From an uncultured Kiloniellaceae bacterium (GTDB lineage Bacteria > Pseudomonadota > Alphaproteobacteria > Kiloniellales > Kiloniellaceae): DNA of 64,000 nt. A program made the translations under genes and the position numbers. The stretch is taken from contig CANLSF010000008.1 of assembly GCA_947493695.1 (NCBI GenBank), forward strand, positions 62,001-126,000, written 5' to 3'. Below, one piece after another: positions 24,590 through 34,170 of the stretch (position 1 is its first letter; each line of letters begins with the position of its first letter). The notes beneath the pieces were generated by a model. It was not told where the DNA came from and ran no database searches. It worked only from the letters and a program-made list of their open reading frames with translations.

Positions 24590-25855
24590 CTAAAACCCGT
24601 TCGCCAGGGCAGCGGCGTTATTGCCGGAGCGGATCGCGCTTTCGATCGTGGCCGGATAGCCGGTATCGGTCCAGTCTCCCGCGAGCAGAAGGTTCCGCCA
24701 GTTGGTCCTGGCGCCGGGGCGCAACTTCAGCGCGGCCGGTGTCTGGGCAAAGGTGGCACGGCGCTCCTTCACCACGCGCGCTTCGTATTCGCTCTCCGGG
24801 TTCAAGGCCAAAGCCTGTGCGGTCTCCGCCCAGGCTACGCGCGCAATCTCTTCGGCCGGTTGCTCGGCGAGCCGGTCAGCGGCACTGACGGTAAGACTGG
24901 CTATGTCCCCCCTGAGGAACACCCAGTCAAAGCTTCCCCCCACCATGCCGAGAAAGGGCAGGTTCTCCGGCAGCGGCTGCGGTGCCGCAGGATCCGGAGC
25001 AATGCGGAGATGAACGTTTACGATAGGCCGGCTGTCGTCCGGTGTCTTAAGCCCTGGCAGAACCTGCGCGGCGTTTCCCGGCGGCAATGCGATCACGACA
25101 GTGTCCGCCTCGTTGATGGTAATTTTCCCGCTTCCGAATTCGAGGACCGAAACACGGTCGTCCTCGAAGTGCAGGCTGCGAAGCCTGTGATTGAATAGGA
25201 TACGGTTGGGGCTGTTTCGAATGATTTCCAGTGCCGGATCAAGGAAGCTGTCGCTAAGGCCAACTTTCGGCACCAGGGGGATGCAGGCCTTGCCGCCTCT
25301 GGCGAAGGTCTCCCGAAGCGTGCGCCAGAGTAATTGGGCGGAGGCTTCTTCGGGTGTTGTGTTTAGTGCCGAGGTGCAGAAGGGTTGCCAGAAGCGCCGC
25401 CAGAGCACATCACGCTTCTGCAGGCAGTCGGCGACGGTTTCCTCGCCCCGCGCTGCCGCAATGCGAAGGATCGAGAGGTAGTCCAGAGGGCCGGTATCGG
25501 AAACCCGGTGCTGTTTTTGAAAGATCCACCAGGGGAGAAGGCTCGCACCGGGGGAGACAGCCCAGCGGTCACCGCTGGCCAGATCGACAAAGGGAAAACT
25601 GGCGCGCTCCGGACTGACAAAGCGGTTTCGTGCCCCGATTTCACGAAGGTAATCCAACACGGCATGGTTTGCAGAAAGTACGAGATGATTGCCGTTGTCG
25701 ATCTGCCGCTCAAGTTTGGCGTCCCAGTAGGAACGGCAACGGCCGCCTGCCTGCGCGGCTGCATCGTAGAGGGAGACGGGTATACCCGCGCGGGTCAGGC
25801 GAAGGGCACAGGCAAGACCCGAGAGACCGGCGCCAATGATGTGAACCCGCTTCAA
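24590..25855 (-). CDS. hpnE: Hydroxysqualene dehydroxylase
   Basis: This FAD enzyme reduces hydroxysqualene to squalene, the last step of bacterial squalene synthesis. Its 421 residues form an amine-oxidase-like flavoprotein with the N-terminal VHIIGAGLSGLACALRLTRA, then SLYDAAAQAGGRCRSYWDAK, and the C-terminal LLLAGDWTDTGYPATIESAI, followed by RSGNNAA. It is the last gene of an hpnC-hpnD-hpnE operon, 3 bases after hpnD. The assignment rests on sequence plus this invariant context, and phytoene-desaturase relatives are excluded by the neighbours. Confidence 0.9.
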   Translation of the reverse strand: MKRVHIIGAGLSGLACALRLTRAGIPVSLYDAAAQAGGRCRSYWDAKLERQIDNGNHLVLSANHAVLDYLREIGARNRFVSPERASFPFVDLASGDRWAVSPGASLLPWWIFQKQHRVSDTGPLDYLSILRIAAARGEETVADCLQKRDVLWRRFWQPFCTSALNTTPEEASAQLLWRTLRETFARGGKACIPLVPKVGLSDSFLDPALEIIRNSPNRILFNHRLRSLHFEDDRVSVLEFGSGKITINEADTVVIALPPGNAAQVLPGLKTPDDSRPIVNVHLRIAPDPAAPQPLPENLPFLGMVGGSFDWVFLRGDIASLTVSAADRLAEQPAEEIARVAWAETAQALALNPESEYEARVVKERRATFAQTPAALKLRPGARTNWRNLLLAGDWTDTGYPATIESAIRSGNNAAALANGF

Positions 25856-25858
25856 GAC

Positions 25859-26731
25859 TCAGATCAATCCATAACGAAGAACAAGCCAGAGCTTTTCCGC
25901 GCGCGGGACAGTAATCCTGGTTTCCTTGTGCGGCCAGCCGGTCGCCAGAATACGGTCCAGCAAACGACTGTATATTTCCAGCATCAGGCGCGCCGGACGC
26001 AGTGATGATCCTTCGCTCTGCTGTATGAGCGAGCGGGCCCGCTCGACAAGCACCTGAGCTTCCGCGCCGAGCGCTGTATGTACAGCCGCGAAATCCGGGT
26101 GTTCCAGGACGCTGCGCGGGTCCGAGCTTGGGATACCCTGCAGCTCCAGAAGATCTTTTGGAATATAGAGTCGCCCGATCGCGGCGTCCTCTTTGAGGTC
26201 GCGCAATATGTTGGTGATCTGAAGCGCTTCGCCCTGCACAACGGCAAGCTCTTCGGCCACGGGTCCCCGAGCGCCGAAGGCGTGGACCGACAGCAGACCG
26301 ACCGCACCGGCGACACGACGGCAATAGAGTGTGAAGTCGTCGCGTGAAGGCGCGCAGATCGCTTCCCGGGCATCCATTTCCATGCCATCGATCACGGCGA
26401 GGAACTCGGCTTTCGGCAGATCGAAACTTCCTGTGGCCTGCTGGAGCGCGCGCATGATCGGGTGCGTCGGGGTGCCGGCAAAGAGTTGATCGACCTCCCG
26501 TCGCCAGGCTTCAAGCTGAGCGCGTTTCTGAGGTTCTTCGTCCGGGCCGTCCGCAATATCGTCCACCGCGCGGCAGAAAGCATAGATGCCATACATCGCA
26601 CGCCGTCGTGACGGCGGAAGTAACCGCATGCCCCAGAGAAAGGAGGAACCTGCTTTCTCGACCAGATGACGCACGTAGTCGTCCGGTTCGTCTTTGGTTA
26701 CGGCTTGCTGCAGTTCAAGGCTTTCAGCCAT
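25859..26731 (-). CDS. hpnD: Presqualene diphosphate synthase
   Basis: This enzyme condenses two farnesyl diphosphates to presqualene diphosphate. The 290-residue squalene/phytoene synthase-family protein has both aspartate-rich motifs, FCRAVDDIADGPDE and TNILRDLKEDAAIGRLYIP. YCRRVAGAVGLLSVHAFG in the middle is also typical. The start overlaps the end of hpnC by 8 bases, indicating translational coupling, and the stop lies 3 bases before hpnE. Confidence 0.92.
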   Translation of the reverse strand: MAESLELQQAVTKDEPDDYVRHLVEKAGSSFLWGMRLLPPSRRRAMYGIYAFCRAVDDIADGPDEEPQKRAQLEAWRREVDQLFAGTPTHPIMRALQQATGSFDLPKAEFLAVIDGMEMDAREAICAPSRDDFTLYCRRVAGAVGLLSVHAFGARGPVAEELAVVQGEALQITNILRDLKEDAAIGRLYIPKDLLELQGIPSSDPRSVLEHPDFAAVHTALGAEAQVLVERARSLIQQSEGSSLRPARLMLEIYSRLLDRILATGWPHKETRITVPRAEKLWLVLRYGLI

Positions 26732-27629
26732 AGGGTCCAGCTTCTTTGACAGGCGGGCCTTTAGGGCCGCTCAACAGGCGGCGGAAAAAGACACCAAGGG
26801 CTCCACGTAAGCCGCAGTCGATAAAATCGAGTTTATGAAGGGCAACCTTGCTTGCCAAGAGGTCGCGATTTCGAAGGCGTCCGGATAGTCTCAACGCCAG
26901 CCGCAGAATGACCGCAGCCTCCATCGCAAGCCCCCGGTTCTTAAGCTGTGCCGGTAAGAGGGCGGCCTCCTCAAGCAGAAGGTCCACGGCATCCAGACAG
27001 CGGTCAACAACGCGGCGCATCGAGACGGGCATTGATTTTGCGTTCAGAATATCCTCGGTCAGACCCTCGGCGATGAGCCAGTCCATCGGCAAATACACTC
27101 TGTTAAGCTGCTCGAAGTCTTCCGCAGAATCCTGCAGATGATTGAGGATTTGCAGGGCGCTGCAGAGGGCGTCTGAAGCTGGGTAGGCCTTGGGTGACTC
27201 CTGGTGAAGATCCAGCAGATAGCGTCCGACAGGATTAGCTGACAGGCGGCAGTAATCCATCAACTCATCCCAGGACTCGCGGCGCGATTTTCGCGCGTCC
27301 TGCATAAAGGCATATAAGAGGTCGAGACAACGCTCGGGTGCAATGGCGGTTGCCGCCAGGCTTGCGCGCATAGCGGCAATGACGCTCTCGTCTTGAACAA
27401 CGTCGCCGATCAGTTCTTCTTCAAAGGATGAGAGCTGCACCAGCTTGTCTGCGGGTGCCAGGTCAGGACTGTCGGCAATATCGTCGGCGGCGCGCGCAAA
27501 GCGGTAATATGTCATGACGTGAGGTCTCAGCCGCGCTTCGATCAGCCAGGAACCGACGGGAAAATTTTCGTCGCGCGCCGTTTTGCCGGGCGGGCGTTCA
27601 ACCGGCGGTTTTTCGATCGGCTGTGGCAT
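26724..27629 (-). CDS. hpnC: Hydroxysqualene synthase
   Basis: This enzyme converts presqualene diphosphate to hydroxysqualene. The protein is a squalene-synthase homologue with DENFPVGSWLIEARLRPHVM, FARAADDIADSPDLAP, YCRLSANPVGRYLLDLHQ and ALQILNHLQDSAEDFEQLNR. The N-terminal NFPVGSWL segment distinguishes HpnC from HpnD. I place the start at the ATG at 27629 (301 residues). The frame is open to 27722 and a GTG at 27644 is possible, and no start has a good ribosome-binding site. It heads the squalene operon. A squalene-hopene cyclase gene is not in view. Confidence 0.9.
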   Translation of the reverse strand: MPQPIEKPPVERPPGKTARDENFPVGSWLIEARLRPHVMTYYRFARAADDIADSPDLAPADKLVQLSSFEEELIGDVVQDESVIAAMRASLAATAIAPERCLDLLYAFMQDARKSRRESWDELMDYCRLSANPVGRYLLDLHQESPKAYPASDALCSALQILNHLQDSAEDFEQLNRVYLPMDWLIAEGLTEDILNAKSMPVSMRRVVDRCLDAVDLLLEEAALLPAQLKNRGLAMEAAVILRLALRLSGRLRNRDLLASKVALHKLDFIDCGLRGALGVFFRRLLSGPKGPPVKEAGPYG

Positions 27630-27758
27630 GGGACTATACGTCACGATGCATCTTCGTTTTTCTCGGTTGCGCCGGATTGCTGCCTGAACGGGCAGCGGCA
27701 GTGTAACCGGGCGGCACGTCACGACGCAAACCCAGTATTTCCCGGGGGTTTTGGGTTG

Positions 27759-28337
27759 CTATGGGCAAAGTTCGGCGAAGCGGGCGAGGAAGCTGTTCTT
27801 CGCCTCATCAGGCTCTGTCGGCGTGAGTATGATTTCTTCGCCCTGCACTTCATCGCCAAAGAGTCGCTTGGCTTCGCTCGGAGAAAAACCGGCAAGTTGG
27901 GTGGCTTCCAGATAGGCGGCGGCCCGATCCGCCTGCTTGATGTCGCGCGTCAGCTCGCGGGGCGAGACAGCAGGCAGGCCAAAGCGTAGATGAATCGCAG
28001 CAAGCAGACGATTCTCGAGTGCCTTGTAGTCGGGTCCGATTGCAGACTTGAACGGCGTGATCATGTCGCCGACGACGTATTCCGGAGCATCATGCAGGAG
28101 CGCTGCGAGGAGCCATTGCGAAGACGCCTCAGGCTTCAGGCGGCGAACCAGATCTTCAACCAAAAGTGAATGCTGGGCGACTGAGAAGGCCCAGTCCCCC
28201 GAGGTCTGTCCATTCCAACGCGCAACGCGGGACAGGCCCTGTGCAATATCGTCGATCTCGACATCCAGGGGAGACGGATCGAGAAGGTTCAGACGTCGGC
28301 CGCTCAGCATACGCTGCCAGGCTCTCGGAGCAGGCAT
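27759..28337 (-). CDS. HD-domain phosphohydrolase (YfbR-like nucleotidase)
   Basis: This 192-residue HD-superfamily protein has metal ligands in the order VAQHSLLVEDL, LLHDAPEYVVGDMITPFK and IKQADRAAAYLEATQ, the pattern of YfbR-type 5'-deoxynucleotidases that hydrolyse dNMPs. GRRLNLLDPSPLDVEIDDIA near the start is also conserved in alphaproteobacterial members. GGGAG 9 bases before the ATG at 28337 supports this start. A TTG at 28394 would add 19 residues. It is upstream of hpnC on the same strand, but 129 bases away. Confidence 0.8.
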   Translation of the reverse strand: MPAPRAWQRMLSGRRLNLLDPSPLDVEIDDIAQGLSRVARWNGQTSGDWAFSVAQHSLLVEDLVRRLKPEASSQWLLAALLHDAPEYVVGDMITPFKSAIGPDYKALENRLLAAIHLRFGLPAVSPRELTRDIKQADRAAAYLEATQLAGFSPSEAKRLFGDEVQGEEIILTPTEPDEAKNSFLARFAELCP

Positions 28338-28605
28338 ATTTTGAAGCTCCCGCTTCCCGGGTTGAAGCTTGAGCGAGGGATTGAATGGGTCCAACGCTCA
28401 GGAGGCTCTCTTATGCTGGTCGGATCACTTTGCCGTCAATCGGGATTTATTTCAGGAATCCGCCCAAGAGTGGTAATCTAGAGAAAAAGCGGCCCTTGGA
28501 CTCTCGAAGGGGGGAGATTCAGGTAGGTTGCGAGGTGGTGCAGGGAGGTGAAATGGCGGCGTCAGCGGTTTGCCCTTCGCGATTCAAAGTCATTGGTGAT
28601 TTTTG

Positions 28606-29745
28606 ATGCTGGTGCAGTACGACCCGGCTCTGATCGCGCTTTCCCTTGCCGTGGCCATTATAGGGTCCTACGCCGGGCTTCACATGGTCGAACGCATGGT
28701 GCTGCTGTCCGGGGCGGTCCGCAAGTCGATCCTGGCAGCATCCGCGATTGCGATCGGGGTCAGCATCTGGTCGATGCATTTCATCGGTATGCTGGCGCTG
28801 CAACTGCCCGTGTCGATAAACTATGACATCCTGACCACACTGATATCGGCTCTGGTCTCTATCTTGATGACCGGGGTCGGCCTGGCCCTGATCAGCTATG
28901 GCCGGGTTACTCCGCTCAAGCTTGCTGCCGCAGGTATCGCCATGGGTGGCGGTATCTCGACTATGCATTATGTCGGCATGTCGGCGGTTCGGGCTAACTG
29001 CACTATCGCCTATACACCCTGGCTCGTCATCGCGTCTGTCGTGATCGGCGTTGGAGCCTCCACTCTTGCGCTTTATCTGGCATCCCGGGACAAGAAACGC
29101 TGGCAGGTTGTCTGCGCGGCCGTTGTCATGGGGCTTGCCATGGCGGGTATGCATTATGTCGCCATGGGGGCCGCGACCTTTGTGCCTGTCGGATTTTTGC
29201 TGTCGGTTGCTGAGCCGATCCTCGACCCCTCTACGCTTGCGATCATCGTTGCGCTGACCACCTTCTTTATTCTGGGCTTTGCGATCCTGTCAGTGTTACC
29301 GGATGGCGAGAATCTGAAAGCTGCCGGGCAGCACGCAACAAATACGCAGAGCCTGGAAGACGGGGCCGAGATGCCGGCGCTCTCCGGTCAGGAGTTCGGG
29401 CATTCGATGAGCGCCGGTGTGAAGATCCCGGTCGATAGCAACAATAAGACTGTGTTCCTGGAGGCTGACGTGGTGGTTGCGGTCCAGGCTGATGGCCGCT
29501 ACACGCAGATCTTTACGACGGAGCAGAGTTTCTTCTGCGCCTTTTCGATTTCCGAACTGGAATCGCTTTTGGATTCTGAAAAGTTTTTGCGGGTGCACAG
29601 GAGTCACATCGTCAAACTCGAGGCGATTGAATCCTTCGAGCGGCAAAATGAAAAGGGTGCCGTTATGCTGCGGAGCATGGCCCATCGCGTCGTTCCCGTC
29701 AGCCGCGGGAACGTTCCGCTCCTGCAAGCGGTCCTGACTAACTGA
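28606..29745 (+). CDS. coxC: MHYT-LytTR membrane regulator of CO dehydrogenase
   Basis: This 379-residue protein has an N-terminal MHYT sensor of about seven membrane helices (residues 8-240) carrying three copies of the signature, MHFIGM, MHYVGM and MHYVAM, proposed to bind copper and sense CO, O2 or NO. A cytoplasmic linker and a C-terminal LytTR DNA-binding domain follow (VFLEADVVVAVQADGRYTQI, FLRVHRSHIVKLEAIESFER, VPVSRGNVPLLQAVL). This fusion is known as CoxC and CoxH in the Oligotropha cox cluster, and here it directly precedes coxM in the same orientation. A TTG just upstream is less likely as start. Confidence 0.9.
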   Translation: MLVQYDPALIALSLAVAIIGSYAGLHMVERMVLLSGAVRKSILAASAIAIGVSIWSMHFIGMLALQLPVSINYDILTTLISALVSILMTGVGLALISYGRVTPLKLAAAGIAMGGGISTMHYVGMSAVRANCTIAYTPWLVIASVVIGVGASTLALYLASRDKKRWQVVCAAVVMGLAMAGMHYVAMGAATFVPVGFLLSVAEPILDPSTLAIIVALTTFFILGFAILSVLPDGENLKAAGQHATNTQSLEDGAEMPALSGQEFGHSMSAGVKIPVDSNNKTVFLEADVVVAVQADGRYTQIFTTEQSFFCAFSISELESLLDSEKFLRVHRSHIVKLEAIESFERQNEKGAVMLRSMAHRVVPVSRGNVPLLQAVLTN

Positions 29746-30277
29746 GCGTGGACTTCTGTACGTACGCCTAAATCGGATAAGCTACTTATCTTTATAGGTT
29801 TCGCGGTGAAACACCGATCTAAAAAGAGACTGCGGACAGTGTACACGGGAGTGCGTACGTTCGATCTGCGCTTTTCGGCCCTGAGAGTTGTACGTCTGGA
29901 TCTGAGACAAGACGCCCGTCATTGGTGCGCATGAACCGCCTTTCATTAAAAATTTCCCTTGATTGGTGCCCTTGCACTAGCGACCGACAGTCAGCTGTGG
30001 GTGAATCTCCTCTAACGAGCACGCGAAGAGGGTCGATAGAGAATCCTTGATGTGCCGGGAGGAAACGTATGGTCCGAATGGCTTCGCAACGTGAGTGCAC
30101 GTGCGGAACTTTCGGGTCCACACGCAACAAAAAAGATTGTTCCTGCGTTCAGTAAAGTTTGCATGACAATCCATCCGGATCTTATCCGGTGTCGCTTCCG
30201 GCAGGTTTCTCAAACCGACCCTCGATGATCGGCGTGCCCACGCATTTTAGGGAGCCGCAGTTCATGAGGAGACTGGC
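29746..30277. promoter_or_regulatory. coxC-coxM intergenic region with repeated GTACGT motifs
   Basis: This 532-base gap inside the cox cluster has no supported gene. TGTACGTACG (from 29757), TGCGTACGTTCG (from 29852) and TTGTACGTCTGG (from 29888) share the core GTACGT or GTACG in one orientation. They are candidate binding sites for the LytTR domain of CoxC. Their spacing (about 97 and 35 bases) is not the two-turn spacing usual for LytTR sites, so the assignment is tentative. The main CO dehydrogenase promoter should lie here. Confidence 0.4.
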
Positions 30278-31141
30278 ATGATACCGGGCGATTTCGAATA
30301 CTACCGTCCCAACTCGCTGGATGAAGCCGTTCAGCTACTCGCGACGCACGGGGATGATGCCCGTGTCCTCGCGGGTGGGCATAGCTTAATACCCATGATG
30401 AAGCTGCGGCTCGCAGCACCGGAACACCTGGTCGACCTGCGGAACATTGCGAGCCTCTCCGGCGTTTCCGAGAGTGGCGGCGATATCACCATCGGCGCGA
30501 TGACGACGCAGACAGAGCTGATCACCTCGACTGTTCTGAGCGAGCATTGTCCGATTATTCGCGAGACAGCGCTTCTGATCGCCGATCCGCAGGTGCGCTA
30601 TTGCGGGACGCTGGGTGGCAACGTGGCCAACGGTGATCCCGGCAACGATATGCCCGCTCTGATGCAGTGTCTTGGGGCAACTTATATTCTCCAGGGACCT
30701 GATGGGATGCGTGAGGTTGAGGCCCGCGGTTTTTATGAAGCTGCGTATTTCACCGAAATGAATGACGGCGAGATCCTGACCGCTGTCCGCTTCCCGACAC
30801 CCGCAGCCGGACACGGCTACGCCTATAAAAAACTGAAGCGAAAAGTCGGCGACTACGCAACGGCCGCCGCTGCTGTTCTGCTGTCCATGAAGGACGGAAA
30901 CTGTGTCTCGGCGTCTATTGCTCTGACCAATGTTGCTGACACACCGCTTTACGCTCAGGCGGCATCCGATGCACTCGTGGGCACGACAATCGATGCCGCA
31001 GCCATCGATGAGGCAGTGGCCCTGGCAGAAGGCATTACCGAACCGGCGTCGGATGGACGCGGGCCAGCGGAGTACCGAACCAAGATGGCGGGCGTGATGG
31101 CACGCCGCGCCATTCTGGAAGCCAAGGAGCGGGCACAATGA
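30278..31141 (+). CDS. coxM: CO dehydrogenase medium (FAD) subunit
   Basis: The 287-residue flavoprotein subunit passes electrons from the iron-sulfur subunit to the quinone pool or carrier. The FAD-binding fold has the two pyrophosphate loops: [17 protein letters not shown] near residues 30-46 and the TLGGN of [20 protein letters not shown] near 110. The C-terminal domain has [20 protein letters not shown]. An ATG with GGAG-type site (GAGGAGA, 30265-30271) begins the frame. It is the first structural gene of the M-S-L order found in all form I clusters. Confidence 0.95.
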   Translation: MIPGDFEYYRPNSLDEAVQLLATHGDDARVLAGGHSLIPMMKLRLAAPEHLVDLRNIASLSGVSESGGDITIGAMTTQTELITSTVLSEHCPIIRETALLIADPQVRYCGTLGGNVANGDPGNDMPALMQCLGATYILQGPDGMREVEARGFYEAAYFTEMNDGEILTAVRFPTPAAGHGYAYKKLKRKVGDYATAAAAVLLSMKDGNCVSASIALTNVADTPLYAQAASDALVGTTIDAAAIDEAVALAEGITEPASDGRGPAEYRTKMAGVMARRAILEAKERAQ

Positions 31142-31208
31142 GACAGAAGTCGTTGACCAGAGGCTCGTTGAAAAGTGGGCGCGGCATCGTGAAGGGGAGA
31201 TTCGGAGC

Positions 31209-31706
31209 ATGAGTAAGCAGCACGTCAAAATGACCGTCAACGGCACCGAGGTCGAAGGCGATATCGAGGCCCGGACGCTTCTGATCCATTTTCTGCGCGA
31301 AAACATCGGGCTGACCGGCCCGCATATCGGCTGCGAAACCAGCCACTGCGGTGCCTGCACGGTGGATATCGACGGTCGCTCGGTGAAATCCTGCACGCTC
31401 TTCGCGGTTCAGGCACAGGAGTCGGATATCACGACGGTCGAAGGTATGGCGTCGCCAGACGGCACTCTTCATGCGATTCAGGAAGGCTTCATGCAGGAGC
31501 ACGGTCTGCAGTGCGGCTTTTGCACACCGGGCATGATTATGCGCACCCATCGGCTGCTAAAGGAAAATCCCGACCCGACCGATGAGGAAATCCGTTGGGG
31601 CATTTCCGGCAACCTCTGCCGTTGCACCGGCTACCAGAACATCGTCAAGGCCGTGCGCTATGCGGCCAAGAAGTTGAATGAGACCACGCGGGAGGCGGCT
31701 GAATAA
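31209..31706 (+). CDS. coxS: CO dehydrogenase small (2Fe-2S) subunit
   Basis: The 165-residue subunit carries two [2Fe-2S] clusters. The plant-type N-terminal cluster uses Cys42, Cys47, Cys50 and Cys62 in [20 protein letters not shown], and the helical C-terminal domain has QCGFCTPGM and [11 protein letters not shown]. These positions match the structurally known Oligotropha CoxS. GGGGAGA at 31193-31199 is the ribosome-binding site. It overlaps coxL by one base. Confidence 0.96.
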   Translation: MSKQHVKMTVNGTEVEGDIEARTLLIHFLRENIGLTGPHIGCETSHCGACTVDIDGRSVKSCTLFAVQAQESDITTVEGMASPDGTLHAIQEGFMQEHGLQCGFCTPGMIMRTHRLLKENPDPTDEEIRWGISGNLCRCTGYQNIVKAVRYAAKKLNETTREAAE

Positions 31707-34129
31707 TGAGTGATGCAGCAACAATGACGCTGGAAGAGCGTGAGGCCACTCTCGGCGGTGTCGGCACGGCGCGCAAGCGTAAGGAAGATGTGCGCTTCAT
31801 CCAGGGCGCGGGTAACTACGTCGATGATGTGAAGCTGCCGGGCATGGTGTTCGGTGATTTCGTGCGCAGTCCCTACGCCCATGCGCGCATCAAGTCCATC
31901 AATGCAGAGGTCGCTCTGGCAGTGCCGGGCGTCAAAGCGGTTCTGACCGCAGCGGATCTCAAGCCTTTGAACCTGCACTATATGCCGACCCTCGCGGGTG
32001 ATGTGCAGGCTGTGCTGGCGGAAGAGAAGGTGCTGTTCCAGAACCAGGAAGTCGCCTTCGTGATCGCCGAGGATCGTTACATCGCGTCTGATGCCGCGGA
32101 ATTGGTTGAGGTCGATTACGAGGAACTGCCGCCCATCGTCGATGCCTTTAAGGCCATGGACGAAGGCGCGATCTGCCTGCGCGAGGATATTCAGGGTAAG
32201 ACTGAAGGCGCCCATGGCGCACGCAAGCACGACAATCACATCTTTACCTGGGAAATTGGCGATAAAGAGGGGGCGGATAAAGCCCTCGAGACGGGGGAAG
32301 TGACCGTCAAGGAACTGGTGACCTATCAGCGGGTTCATCCTTCGCCCCTGGAGACCTGCGCGTCGATTGCCTCCATGGATAAGATCAAAGGCGAGCTTAC
32401 ACTCTACGGCACTTTCCAGGCGCCCCACGTGGTGCGCACGGTCGCGTCTCTCCTCTCCGCAATTCCCGAGCACAAAATACGTGTGATTGCGCCGGATATC
32501 GGCGGTGGCTTCGGGAACAAGGTCGGGGTCTATCCCGGTTACGTTTGTTCCATCGTTGCCTCTATCGTGCTGGGAGTTCCGGTAAAGTGGGTCGAGGACC
32601 GGATCGAGAATCTGTCGGCGACGGCCTTTGCCCGTGATTACCATATGACCGGTGAACTGGCGGCCACCAAGGATGGCAAGATCACCGGTCTGAAGTGCCA
32701 TGTGCTGGCTGATCACGGAGCCTTCGATGCCTGCGCCGATCCAACCAAGTGGCCGGCCGGCTTTTTCAACATCTGCACCGGGTCATACGATATCCCCGTT
32801 GCGCATGTTTCGGTCGATGGCGTCTATACCAACAAGGCCCCGGGAGGTGTTGCCTATCGCTGTTCTTTCCGGGTGACCGAAGCGGCCTACATGATCGAGC
32901 GCATGATGGACGTGTTGGCTCAGAAACTGGAGATGGACCCGGCGGAACTGCGCCTGAAAAACTTCGTGCAGCCTGCGCAGTTCCCCTACAACTCTGCGCT
33001 GGGCTGGGAATACGACAGTGGCGACTATCCGACGGCCATGAACCAGATGATGCAGGCGGTCGACTATGCGGGCCTGCGCCGTGAGCAAGCGGAACAACGT
33101 GACAAGGTCGCGCGCGGCGAAAGCCGGTCCCTGATGGGGATCGGTGTGTCCTTCTTCACCGAGATCGTCGGCGCGGGACCGAGCCGTAACTGCGATATCC
33201 TGGGCGTGGCCATGTTTGATTCTTGCGAGATCAGGGTGCATCCGACAGGCAGTGCGATTGCCCGCCTGGGCACCAAGTCACAAGGTCAGGCCCACGAAAC
33301 CACCTATGCCCAGATCCTGGCAACCGAGATTGGTATTCCGTCCGAAGACATCGGGATCGAAGAAGGTGATACGGACACCGCGCCTTATGGCCTGGGTACT
33401 TACGGCTCGCGCTCCACGCCGGTGGCCGGGGCCGCTGCGGCAAGGGTCGGTCGGAAAATTCGGGCGAAGGCGCAGAAGATCGCCGCACACCTGCTCGAAG
33501 TCGCGGAGGGCGACCTGGAGTGGGAGATTGATCGCTTCAAGGTCAAAGGCCTGCCAGAGAAGGAAGCGACCATGAAGGAGATCGCCTGGGCGGCCTACAA
33601 CAATCTGCCCGAGGGTATGGAACCGGGTCTGGAGGCGGTCGACTACTACGATCCGCCCAACATGACTTATCCATTCGGTGCCTATCTCTGTGTTGCGGAT
33701 ATCGACGTGGATACAGGCGAAACCTCCATCCGTCGCTTCTATGCCCTGGATGATTGCGGCACCCGGATCAATCCCATGGTGATTGAAGGTCAGGTGCATG
33801 GCGGTCTGACTGAAGCTTTCGGCATCGCGATGGGACAGGAGATTGCCTACGACGAACTCGGTAACGTGCAAGGCGCCAGCCTGATGGATTACTTCCTGCC
33901 CACGGCGGTCGAAACTCCGGTCTGGGAAACCGACTTCACCGTGACACCAAGCCCGCACCATCCGATCGGTGCCAAGGGTGTCGGCGAAAGCCCGAATGTC
34001 GGCGGTGTGCCCGCATTTTCCAATGCTGTAATCGATGCCTTCTCGCATCTGGGTGTGAAGCACATGCCGATGCCGCATACGGCCTGGCGCGTGTGGCAGC
34101 AGTGCAAGGAGTCCGGGCTCACCAAATAA
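31706..34129 (+). CDS. coxL: CO dehydrogenase large (Mo-Cu) subunit, form I
   Basis: The catalytic subunit oxidises CO with water to CO2 at a Mo-S-Cu centre bound to molybdopterin cytosine dinucleotide. The 807-residue protein has the form I active-site motif AYRCSFR, placing the copper-binding Cys at residue 386, whereas form II homologues have AYRGAGR. The catalytic Glu761 lies in GAKGVGESPNVGG. Other cofactor contacts are IGGGFGNKVGVYPGY and KSQGQAHETTYAQILA. The TAATG overlap with coxS couples their translation. The motif predicts genuine CO oxidation rather than an uncertain form II activity. Confidence 0.97.
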   Translation: MSDAATMTLEEREATLGGVGTARKRKEDVRFIQGAGNYVDDVKLPGMVFGDFVRSPYAHARIKSINAEVALAVPGVKAVLTAADLKPLNLHYMPTLAGDVQAVLAEEKVLFQNQEVAFVIAEDRYIASDAAELVEVDYEELPPIVDAFKAMDEGAICLREDIQGKTEGAHGARKHDNHIFTWEIGDKEGADKALETGEVTVKELVTYQRVHPSPLETCASIASMDKIKGELTLYGTFQAPHVVRTVASLLSAIPEHKIRVIAPDIGGGFGNKVGVYPGYVCSIVASIVLGVPVKWVEDRIENLSATAFARDYHMTGELAATKDGKITGLKCHVLADHGAFDACADPTKWPAGFFNICTGSYDIPVAHVSVDGVYTNKAPGGVAYRCSFRVTEAAYMIERMMDVLAQKLEMDPAELRLKNFVQPAQFPYNSALGWEYDSGDYPTAMNQMMQAVDYAGLRREQAEQRDKVARGESRSLMGIGVSFFTEIVGAGPSRNCDILGVAMFDSCEIRVHPTGSAIARLGTKSQGQAHETTYAQILATEIGIPSEDIGIEEGDTDTAPYGLGTYGSRSTPVAGAAAARVGRKIRAKAQKIAAHLLEVAEGDLEWEIDRFKVKGLPEKEATMKEIAWAAYNNLPEGMEPGLEAVDYYDPPNMTYPFGAYLCVADIDVDTGETSIRRFYALDDCGTRINPMVIEGQVHGGLTEAFGIAMGQEIAYDELGNVQGASLMDYFLPTAVETPVWETDFTVTPSPHHPIGAKGVGESPNVGGVPAFSNAVIDAFSHLGVKHMPMPHTAWRVWQQCKESGLTK

Positions 34130-34170
34130 TGTGGGGCCGTCGGGCGGCAGCAAGGCAGAGGGAGGAGCCG

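Noticed and set aside
31658-32716. Long minus-strand frame of 352 codons over coxS/coxL
   Set aside because: It lies opposite an unambiguous, fully conserved coxL. It is a shadow of the high-GC codon pattern.
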